Source: Ephydatia muelleri
Taxonomy: Eukaryota; Porifera; Demospongiae; Spongillida; Spongillidae
Direction: 5' to 3'
Length of the DNA stretch: 64,000 nt
NCBI GenBank assembly: GCA_013339895.1
Contig: JABACO010000001.1
Span: forward strand, 6,350,888-6,414,887
Position 1 is the stretch's first letter, and every line of letters starts with the position of its first letter. This document shows positions 55,524 to 64,000 of this stretch, one piece after another. A program made the position numbers and the translations under genes. The notes beneath the pieces were generated by a model that was not told the origin of the DNA, did no database searches, and worked only from the letters and a program-made list of their open reading frames with translations.

Positions 55524-55940
55524 GTGTAATAGAACCGCCACTGCTATCGTATGATTCTTTGTCTTGATGTCAGTACACAAGGTTTTTGGGGTGATTGTCA
55601 TCAGTGGGCATTTATTGATGTATGTGTTTTCAACCCAAATGCTCCCTCCTATCGAAAAATGCAGGTACCACCAGCACACCATCTTCATGAACGCCAGAAA
55701 CAGAGATCCTATGACCAACGTATACGGGAAATACATCATGGCCCCTTCAGTTTTTTGCACACTGACCAATAGATGTTTTAAAGCTCTAATCAATATTTTG
55801 GTTCCATGAAATGTTATTCAAATTCAAGATATGAGCTAGTGAGGTAGCAGTCTTCAAGTACTCAGTTCTTCCAACTTTTGAGTACAACTGCCTCTTCATA
55901 GTGGTCTCTTAAGTATCATCTCTTCACTTAAATCCTCTTC

Positions 55941-57861
55941 AGGCATCCAAACTCTCTTTATATATGCTAGCAATCATGAGGTGATTCAACCGTTGCTGGC
56001 TCGCAGATAGCTCTTCAACGTACCGCTCACTCACTGCATTTGTTGCAGGCATCACTAAAATGAGATGGGCAACACGGCACAGCTGGCCAAAAAAACATCC
56101 TTCCTCCAATTGTGAGGGACCATAAATGCGCTATAACATGTGGCAAAGAATACTGGTCCCTGTAATCTGAATCAGCAGCCTTAAAACTTTCTCCAAACAT
56201 TTACAGTAGCGTTCGCAACTCAGTTTCATTGAAGTCATCGCTGTAAAAGGCTAATATTTCTTTCAACTCTTCAATGTATTCCTTTTTGTTTGCTGCATTT
56301 ATACGAGGACTGTTTCAAGAGTGAAATCCGTGATCAAATCGATCCTTTATGTTGGTTATGGCTAGGTCGTAGTACAAACGTGAATAGTGCTCTTGTACAG
56401 AAGGACTTTGGTAACACTGACTGACACCATCATCTAACCGCCTAGAAACCTTTGTCGGGCGAGGTAGTGCACTCTGAGATCTGTGCTAGTCTTTGTTGCA
56501 AAATCAAGGAATTTTGTACGTATCATCTGTCCTCATCCCTTGCAGCGTCTTAACTGTTAACTCGGCAATGTGTTGAGCCTCTACTGCGGACATGGACTGG
56601 CTCTGCAATCGTTACTCAAATTGTCAGTGATATTCAAGAATTGATCACACAATAGGAGACCAAAGAGAAAAGGAAACTTCATAATTAGGACCTATTATTC
56701 GCCCTTTTACATCAGAGTCAAGCTTCGTTTCTAGACTTTGTTCCCAAAGTTCAATCAAGGCACAGTAATTATTGACGATACTTGTCACTGACGCTCCTCG
56801 AACAGTCCATCTCGTAGGGCAGAACTTCTTGAGGATAGCATGAGATATAGAGTTTTCATCCATACGTTGAAGTTCGGCCTGGATTCGTTCAAATGCTGCA
56901 TGCGTCTCTTTTAGGCGAAAATTTTGACTAGCTGGTGATTTCATACGCATGCGGTATCTAATGCATCGCAGCAGACCTTTGACTGTTTTATAGTATCACT
57001 GACGGCAAGATTGAGAGCATGTCCATACCAGTGAGTGTAGAGGGCCTTCGAATTCTTCTCATCACCACAGATCTGTGCAGCTATACGCCTCGTCTGCTTC
57101 CACTCATATTTGATGCTCCGTCATAGCACTGACCACAACGATCAGTGAGCTTAACATTTAATCTTACAAGGGTATCCTTAATAGCAGAGACCAATGTGTC
57201 TGACGTGATGGAATCCACTTCGTAAAGTCCAACGAAACTTTCGTGACTTTCAAGGTACTTGTCGATTCATCGTATGCAGATAGTGAACTGTTCTACGTTC
57301 GATACGTCAGTACATTCGTCTGCCATGATTGCGTATATATATTCTCCTGGATATCTTTGCTCAATTGCCTGAGGATGTGAAACGCCATGAGTTTCACACA
57401 TTCGTTTTGGATGTCATGGGATGTATACTTATTTGTTTTTTTTTTCTTGGCCATCCAGAGTTTGAGATCAGGGCAATCTATACTTAACAGAGACAGCAGT
57501 ACGCAAAAGTTGCTATCTTCATCAACTAGGTTTCGGAAAGGTAGTCCTTGTCATGCAAGTCACCTGATACCTCAAGAACCTTAAGAAGCATTTTCCCTTC
57601 TCTTCACGGTGCATGTACGCGGTTTAACAGCTCCCCGACGTCAGTACTTACCTTGGGCAGGACGATAACCACCTCAATTGCTTCGCGATGACAATGGCTT
57701 TGTTGATGCTTCTGAAACGCACTTGTTGCATCTTTCCAATCGATGTATCCTTTGCTAACAAATGCTGGGTTTCGTTTGGTACTGCCGCTCAAGAATTTGC
57801 CTTCTTTATCCGCTTTTAAACACACGTCACACGTGGCATAATGCCGAATCGTTGGTAGCAT
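55941..57861 (-). pseudogene. hAT transposase pseudogene, copy 2 (most complete)
   Basis: In order on the minus strand: a TTF-type zinc finger at 57604-57861 (C-D-V-C-L-K-A, then H-Q-Q-S-H-C-H); core pieces near 57,000-57,180 (C-Y-D-G-A-S-N-M-S-G, then W-Y-G-H-A-L-N-L-A); 56645-56950 with C-P-T-R-W-T-V-R-G; and the C-terminal dimerisation stretch near 55,960-56,080 (L-I-L-V-M-P-A-T-N-A-V-S-E-R, then R-L-N-H-L-M). Several frameshifts. The duplication boundary falls inside this pseudogene. Confidence 0.85.
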
Positions 57862-58130
57862 CGTAATGCAACCATGGGTATCTAAGACACCAATATACCC
57901 TAAAGGACCTTTCTTCTTTCATTGCGCTACCAAATACACGCTTTGGAAAGGCAAATTGCATGCATGGAAGGATGAAATTTTTCGGGAACATTTGAAGCCA
58001 TTATAATTGATATTAAATATTAAATAAGTGATAGCAGCTGTGCTGTGGGCATGTTTCGATTATGGTAACGAATTGTGAACATACTTCGACTATATCCACG
58101 TGATTTAAACACGTGTTGAAGTGGGAAATG
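57862..58130. other. Spacer, nothing recognised
   Basis: Short AT-rich spacer between the hAT and integrase pseudogenes. Confidence 0.5.
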
Positions 58131-59170
58131 GACGAAGCTACAAAGTACGAACGATAGTTGCCCGGAGAAGTATCCATTCTGAGCTATTAACTATCTTGCT
58201 AGAGAAGTGTACTCCGACAATGCTGATAAGCAGTAAAAACATGGATTGAGAAAGAGAAGTTAGTGTTTGTTACTGATGCTGGAGGCTGGGTGGAAGCAGC
58301 CTCGCTTAGCTATTGAAAATGTCGAAGAAAGAAAATTAGCAGTTCATGATTTGGCTCAAGGGTTAGGGTTAGGGTGCAAGGGACAAAACCTTGTCTGAAA
58401 TAACAGACGATACTACTGGCCAGATATGTATAATGAAGTGTGTGATTATGTAAGCGGTTGAAACAAAATTAACACTTGTTTGTTATAATGCTGTAGATAA
58501 GGACTTGTGACCCTTGTCAAAGGAACAACGCAACAAAGCTTCGGAAGCAACATGCACCATTGCATTCTATATCTGTAAAAGATGATACTTGGTATCAAGT
58601 AGATATTGATTTAGTGGGATTTCCTGAGGCTTCCAGACTGAAGTCACGAATATAAAATGGAAACTACTGATTATTGCACAAAATGGGCTGAAGCATTTCC
58701 TCTGAAAGATAAAACAGCTTCATCAGTTGCTGATATTCTGTTTTCTGTAAGTTAACTGATTATACTATTATAAGTTTTTAGCATAAGGAATGTTTATATG
58801 AATAGGTTATTTTTTGCCATTGTTGTCCTGTAATAATTGGGTCTGATCAAGGAAGGGAATTTGTGAATGCATAATCACAAGGTCTTTTAATAAAAACAAA
58901 GGCTGAGCATCACATTACCAGTGCCTATCATCCTCAGGTACATCAATGTGCTTTGTAATTTTGAATGCATTTCATGCTTCATTAAAAATTGTTTGTATTT
59001 CTTTAGCAGTCTAATGGATTAACTGAAAGATTTAATCAGACGCTAAATTGGTCACTGGTTAAATCAATATATATATTTCACAATGACTGGGATGCCAATT
59101 CTCTTTGGTTATCGAGTCACCAAGCAAAGGAGTACAGTCATGTTTTATGTCATGAACTAGTTAACTAATG
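58131..59170 (+). pseudogene. Integrase pseudogene containing spliceosomal introns
   Basis: The zinc-binding part has Y-Y-W-P-D-M-Y-N-E-V-C-D-Y (about 58,410-58,448) and C-D-P-C-Q-R (58,505). The core has D-Y-C-T-K-W-A-E-A-F-P-L-K-D (58,665), I-G-S-D-Q-G-R-E-F-V-N (58,837) and Y-H-P-Q then Q-S-N-G-L-T-E-R-F-N-Q (58,925 and 59,009). Introns are seen: 58,449-58,497 (GTAAGC...TGTAG) and one from 58,938 to about 59,008 (CAG|GTACAT...TTTAG|CAG); a third starts near 58,748 (TCT|GTAAGT). Stops and frameshifts break it. Introns in an integrase fit Ginger-type DNA transposons or GIN1-like host genes better than Gypsy. Confidence 0.8.
58363..58375 (+). repeat. Short TTAGGG-like repeat
   Basis: GGGTTAGGGTTAGGG-type sequence of about two and a half units inside the integrase pseudogene, where it reads as Gly-Leu codons. 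Too short to call an interstitial telomere tract. Confidence 0.5.
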
Positions 59171-61097
59171 TAAGAACTCTTCGATCGTATAAACGAGCTC
59201 TCAGATTGCAGTCTTCAACACATAGCGATATTGAGACGCGGGGTTCCGTATTTCGCTAGCATTGGGGGACCCGGGGTCACCGATAATAGGGTTCTAAAAA
59301 CGCGCTTTCACTAGCAGTACGTTTGCATGCACACGTCATGCATGTGCATGAAAAACAATACACCTGTCTGATGATGATGGCACACACAAACACACACACA
59401 CACACACACACACATTGTCATGATCACATGCACATGCGTTCTATTCCATGTAAATTACAAAGGATTGATTCTATGGGGACATGATGCACTATCCTATGGC
59501 AAAATGCATGTAGCGACACATACCCATCGACACTCTCAAGTGAGGGCTAGCGACGATAAACTGGTTATACGGGAACTCAACATGCACAGTGAGTTTTACA
59601 AAAATGCGCACGAGCAGTAAGCCTACGGTCTACCCATTCTGATTGTGATTGAAAATCATATTAACTTGAACATTGTGAGTGTCTTAGATTACCTTATCAT
59701 TTTGAAAGTGATAGGATGAGAAGGGTAAGAATTTTCTATTCTTTTACCTTGAAAATTGTACAGCAATTACACGTAACGCTTACAAATCACCATATTTGGA
59801 GTATTAATATTGTATAACATCTTCTCTTACGTGACGCATTCATTTCGAAACGGACTAGTAGGAATTGCGTAAAAACCTTCTACTACCCATGACAATCAGT
59901 GAATTATGAAAACCAGTGACCTTGATAGCTTTCTATTCACAAGGAACCAAAACATTTTATAATAAAAATTTGTCTCATACCATGACAAAACACTCAAATG
60001 TATAGTGAACCAGGAACTCGGGAAACCTTTGTTTATCTCATCACAAAGGGATTCTAAATACTGGAATACTATAAAAAGGTGCTATTTGTGTACATGTCTT
60101 ACTATTTTGACTTCTGGAACCAAACCATTCGATACAAACACCCCATTGTTATAAAGCTCAATGTATTTCAGCTAATAGAGCTGAACATGTTTCCACGCAG
60201 GGGAACTTAGGTTTATCTTATTTAGCTACTTATTAATATTCAAGTTTAGTACTATTTTTTAAAATACAAAATCCATGCAATTACACTTGAATATTATATG
60301 TAAACAAAAAAGAATTAAAACATTTTATAAATATTTTCTAGCATCTAGTAACTTTCTGCATAGAACGCGGTCCATACAATTTCAGACTATGGAAACTTGT
60401 AACTAGAACTATTTTTGTGACCACTCATTCTCCTTATATGCGACGGCGGAAATGGGGGTCGACAGTGCATGTTCAACCCATTATATTTCTAAATCCATTC
60501 CGTTGCCGCTGAAATGCATGTGCGGCGGCAGTACAATGCAACTGATTACGACACTACACTTCCACTTAACACAATCCACAGTTCAAGCCGCACCGCGTGG
60601 GGGGAAAAAAAAATTCACCTTTCTTTGATTCCCTTCACAAATTCACCAAATCCATTCAACACGCTATTTAAACAAATAGTTTACAGTCATGTGACTAATG
60701 CCGCATACTGGTGACTTAATCGCAGTATCTTATGCGGCACCGAATTGGACAGTGCTTTTGCAAAAATGTGTTGCACGCAGCCCTGGATCCGGTCTGGGGC
60801 AAAGCCCCAGCCGCTTTTTTGCCTTTGCGTTTATTTAGCATGATATTCACAGTGATATCCAATACATGTACATCACGCGATGTCCGGATTACTAGAGCCT
60901 GCATGGATAGCGACGAGAAAACTCTTCGTTCTTCACAATGCTATGGTTCCTATACTGCTCAGCATTTAAATACGTGAAGCAAAGCTTTTGTGAATTTGTG
61001 ACCGAAGCGTGCACGCGGCCAAGCACCAGCTACATGTCGGTCTATAAACGACTCATGTATGTTTTACTATAATATTAGTATGGTTATAGCTATCTGT
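59171..61097. other. Intergenic, no gene recognised
   Basis: It contains a short CA microsatellite at about 59,386-59,414. Open frames are short and lack family features. Confidence 0.5.
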
Positions 61098-61502
61098 TTA
61101 CTGAGGAAAAGGATCCATCCCATTCGATCGCTTTAATGCCTCAATCTCATTTATGATGACTGATTTAGGCTTGGAGCATGCAAGTGCCAGCCTGGATGCC
61201 AACTGCGCAAAAGTTTTAACTGCGTCTTGACCCCATGCTCCGTACGTCTCGACAACCAAAGGGATGCACACCCAACCTAATTCCACACATTTAGCATCAT
61301 TACTGTTGTGTTTTCTTATCTCTGCAGTGGCGACGGAACCGCTACGGCCACTGCGGCCATGGCCGCACCACTTTTTACGGCTGATATTAATAATTCATTA
61401 GTTATTGAGAATAATTGTAACCTCGATCGGCGGCCGGCGTTCAATTACCACTTATTAATTGTGTCAATTTGAGACAGTTGCTAGCTCTTCTTTTCAAGCA
61501 AG

Positions 61503-61735
61503 ATGGATGCGAGTTCTAGTCAAAGTGTCAGTGACACTGACAGTATTTTCCCAGAAATACCACACCAGCTCAGGGCCTTTCACTTTCCAAAACGAGAGTT
61601 TGGCAAGAAAAGTGCTGTGAGAAGAAGTTTTCAAACAGCCTAGCTGGTTTGACAAGTGGCCGTGGCTACATTATCGTGAGGAAAATGACAGCGTGTCATG
61701 TTACACGTGCTTGAAGGCAAAGTTGAAAGCTTGCC
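61503..61735 (+). pseudogene. hAT N-terminal zinc-finger fragment (nested element)
   Basis: It starts M-D-A-S-S-S-Q-S-V-S-D and, after a frameshift near 61,635, continues with W-F-D-K-W-P-W-L-H-Y and C-Y-T-C-L-K-A, the same domain as at 22,536-22,922. It then runs into the deletion junction. Confidence 0.75.
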
Positions 61736-61769
61736 ACAGTCAAGCATTGCATATTATCTGAGTTCTATA

Positions 61770-62065
61770 GTTGAATTTATAAAGAAGCTATCACCAATCC
61801 AAAAGGCCTTGATTCCACAAGTTCATTGCCTGGTTTCGTTGATACTGGTCATGCCAGCCACAAATGCTACAAGCGAGAGATCATTTAGTGCGTTGCGTAG
61901 AGTCAAGACCTTTCTACGAACAACGATGACACAACTGCGACTAAACAACTCGATGATTTTGTTCGTTCATAGCAATTAGACAGATAAAATCAATTTAGTG
62001 GAGCTAGGTAATGAATTTATTCGCGGTTCCGAAGACCGCCAGACATTGTTTGGCAAGTATATGTT
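61770..62065 (+). pseudogene. hAT C-terminal dimerisation fragment (nested element)
   Basis: L-I-L-V-M-P-A-T-N-A-T-S-E-R-S-F, then R-L-N-N-S-M. An in-frame stop at 61,978 is followed by more of the conserved tail (N-E-F-I-R-G-S-E-D-R, then L-F-G-K), so a nonsense change has occurred. Confidence 0.82.
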
Positions 62066-64000
62066 AACTGATTAAGACTTCTATACTGTACATGTATGAT
62101 TTGTAATTGTTGCTCATAACTAGATACATCTATCATGTTTGCGCGTATAATATTATGCTTGCTCATCTATTATTCATTGGCCGCACCACTTTATAATAGC
62201 TTCCGTCGCCGCTGCTCTGAGGCCTGAGCCGCCACTCCTGAAGACACTCCCGCTTCCGAAAGGATAATTGAATTTAGCGGAGAGGTCACACAGAAGTCAA
62301 AGGCTGCAGGCTTGCCCAGTGACCAATTGTGGACGAGGACATCTGCGGGTCTACTGTGGTCATGGTCTGGAGTTAAATTATTACCTACTTCGAGCTTGAC
62401 AGGAAGGTGAGCCAGGCGGCAGGAATCTGCAAACACATCTCGCAGCAGGTTATGGCGATGAACTGCGTCTCCCCCTCGTTTGCACGTGGACGCATGGTGG
62501 CCTAGTGGATCCAGGATAGAATCTGGGCAGAATGCACAACTAGAGTCACATGATGTGTCTAAACCTAGCCACCATTTAAGGGCTACATTGTATTGGTTTG
62601 GTTCGAAATGGAGCCCGAGGCCTTCTGATGGCACAACCGAAAGCCAAGAAGAGGAATGGGGGGCAGAGATGGATAATAGGTCAGCGACTGAGGACCTGTT
62701 AAATATGCCCTGAAGTTGATAATCATCCAGTTTGGATGAGAGCATCTTTTGATTTATGTTGGAAGATGCGAGGGAGTCCAACGAAATCTTATCAGCTGGT
62801 GCTACACATACATTGAACATCTCCACAGCATGGGTGAGGTGGGTAAGAGACTGGAGGCCATAGCCGGATGAACAAACGGAGGCAATGTAAGCAGCTGGAG
62901 CATGAAGCATGAGAGAGCGCATACCCAAACCACCTCTACTCAAACTTAGCTGGGCCTGATTCCATGATACATCAGTCAAGTCTACCGAAGTACTCTGTCA
63001 CTAACAACTTCTAACATCCTGGTCGAAAAGCTCCAGAGCTTTGACGGAGAACGAGGGTGGAGTAGCGCGAGCCAGATGAGATAGTCTGCAAAAGCCACTA
63101 CAAGTGCGAAGTAGCATTAAAGCTACTTGAGGATCAAGTGCTCCAACTTCTTCTATCTGTAGCATGAGTTGTTTAGCCAAACCATGCTTATGAAAAATAA
63201 AGGTGGCACAGAAATCTAGGTCACCAATGGGGATCCCTAAGATTTCAATGTTTGGCTGGTGGGATTGCTTCATGGATGGGGGGAAGTGACTTAGGTCGCT
63301 GTGACAAAAAACTTCACATTTATTAATGTTGACATGTAGTCCCAAAGAGTGACCTCTTTCTTCTAAAATAGCCAGCACTCTACATACCTCAGTGCTCGAG
63401 CCTGCCACAACACCATCATCCAAATACCAAGCATGGTACAACAGATTGGCACAGCCTGGCTCCAATACAATCTCAGACACTAAGATATTCAACACCAAAG
63501 AGAATAGGAGAGGGCCGAGAGGTGCTGGACACCACATTCTGAAGTTAGATTCCCCATCGTGTGCCATAAGTATGGGTGCTGGCTATAACACCAATGAGCC
63601 CAAGGGTAGAGTTCAGGACAATGTTTGGCACACTCTGAGGAGTGCTTGACGCGACACCAGATTAAACGCATTCCTCATATCAACTTTCAACACTACTAGG
63701 TTTTCTTCCAGCCAATGCTTTTCGACACACGCTCTAAGACCATGCACAATCTTTTCTGCTCCCATAGGACATGCCACCCCAAACTGGTGTGGTTGAAAAA
63801 ATTCAGAGGCCTTAGACCTCACTAACGCACATAAACACTTCCCGGTAAGACGGTGAAGAGCTTCTCCCACTGCAATGGGGCGAATATCAAGCGAAGAACC
63901 TTGCTTAGACTTAACCAAAGCAGTGAGATTACCTCCAGCAAGAAAGGATGCTATCATGGGTGGAGCTCTACCAGCCGCAAGGATGTTGACTACACCCTTT

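Larger units (their letters stand above)
36765..57182. repeat. Segmental duplication, copy 2 (right)
   Basis: This is the partner of 1-17,942, about 2.5 kb longer. Most of the difference comes from insertions seen only here: a LINE (42,874-44,697), a 247-bp foldback (51,909-52,155), a 75-bp MITE (54,299-54,373) and an 888-bp terminal-inverted-repeat element (54,636-55,523). Copy 2 lacks about 180 bp present at 16,570-16,750. Single-base identity looks very high by eye across several kilobases of intron and intergenic DNA, so the duplication is recent or has been homogenised. Confidence 0.93.
61325..62214 (+). mobile_element. 890-bp internally deleted hAT element nested in the LINE
   Basis: Ends are CAGTGGCGACGGAA and the complement of CAGCGGCGACGGAA. 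It is flanked by ctctg on both sides (61320-61324, 62215-62219). Taking the element and one ctctg out leaves the retrotransposon frame open across the site. Inside are only the N-terminal zinc finger and the C-terminal dimerisation segment, as in the 893-bp element at 22,177. A 5-bp duplication is unusual for classical hATs, which make 8 bp. Confidence 0.88.
61098..64000 (-). pseudogene. RLE-type non-LTR retrotransposon remnant, 5' end outside window
   Basis: From the right edge on the minus strand: RT start at 63613-63957 (R-P-I-A-V-G-E-A-L, then V-D-M-R-N-A-F-N); RT palm at 63001-63567 with catalytic A-W-Y-L-D-D-G; and 62215-62979 with a C-x2-C-x9-H-x4-C zinc motif (C-A-F-C ... G-H-H-A-S-T-C) followed by R-P-A-D-V-L-V and A-F-D-F-C-V-T, the PD-(D/E)xK restriction-like endonuclease layout of R2/CRE/HERO-type elements. 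It continues at 61098-61319 after a nested hAT element. A small deletion near 63,530 removes the expected Q-G-D and shifts the frame, and a stop lies near 63,000. Confidence 0.82.

Noticed and set aside
60786-60830. GGGGCAAAGCCCC stem followed by a T run, like a bacterial terminator.
   Set aside because: The window is eukaryotic and no gene ends there; probably chance or a fragment of a repeat.

Overview
The window is metazoan nuclear DNA, not prokaryotic. It carries spliced exons with introns of only about 50 bp, calcium-binding EGF (cbEGF) domains, and a large load of animal-type transposons (LINEs, Gypsy, hAT, foldback MITEs) and CA/GT microsatellites. Very short introns and a giant EGF-repeat membrane protein would fit an early-branching animal such as a demosponge, but this is an inference; nothing in the window proves the species.

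The main content is two tandem copies, both on the minus strand, of one multi-exon gene for a large secreted or membrane EGF-repeat protein. Gene B (47,087 down to 31,920) is nearly complete: a hydrophobic leader-like exon, a 128-codon cysteine-containing exon of unknown family, one EGF exon starting D-R-C, 34 cbEGF exons of usually 41 codons each, and a last exon with one transmembrane segment and a short cytoplasmic tail. Every intron inside the array is phase 1, and the summed coding length is a whole number of codons (about 1,685 residues plus stop). Gene A (8,491 down to base 1) has the same 5' exons and 21 cbEGF exons, the last one cut by the left edge. Its 3' end lies outside.

The genes sit in a segmental duplication: 1-17,942 matches 36,765-57,182. 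Comparing the copies works as a built-in outgroup. It exposes insertions present in one copy and absent in the other: a LINE, a 75-bp MITE with a 9-bp target duplication, an 888-bp element with a 7-bp target duplication, a CACAGGG foldback with a 3-bp target duplication, and a large foldback. It also shows exon-block gains and losses in the EGF arrays (176-bp, 559-bp and roughly 1.4-1.6-kb tandem duplications), a chimeric exon, a lost splice donor and GC-AG donors. Decayed EGF exons lie in the introns of both genes.

The spacer 18-31 kb is repeat-rich: a roughly 43-copy 18-bp minisatellite, long GT/CA/G/C runs, an 893-bp internally deleted hAT element, a CA-cored hairpin, and two Gypsy fragments on opposite strands. 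The right end (57-64 kb) holds an intron-containing integrase pseudogene and an RLE-type non-LTR retrotransposon remnant interrupted by a second internally deleted hAT element. Apart from the EGF genes, no intact host gene was recognised.
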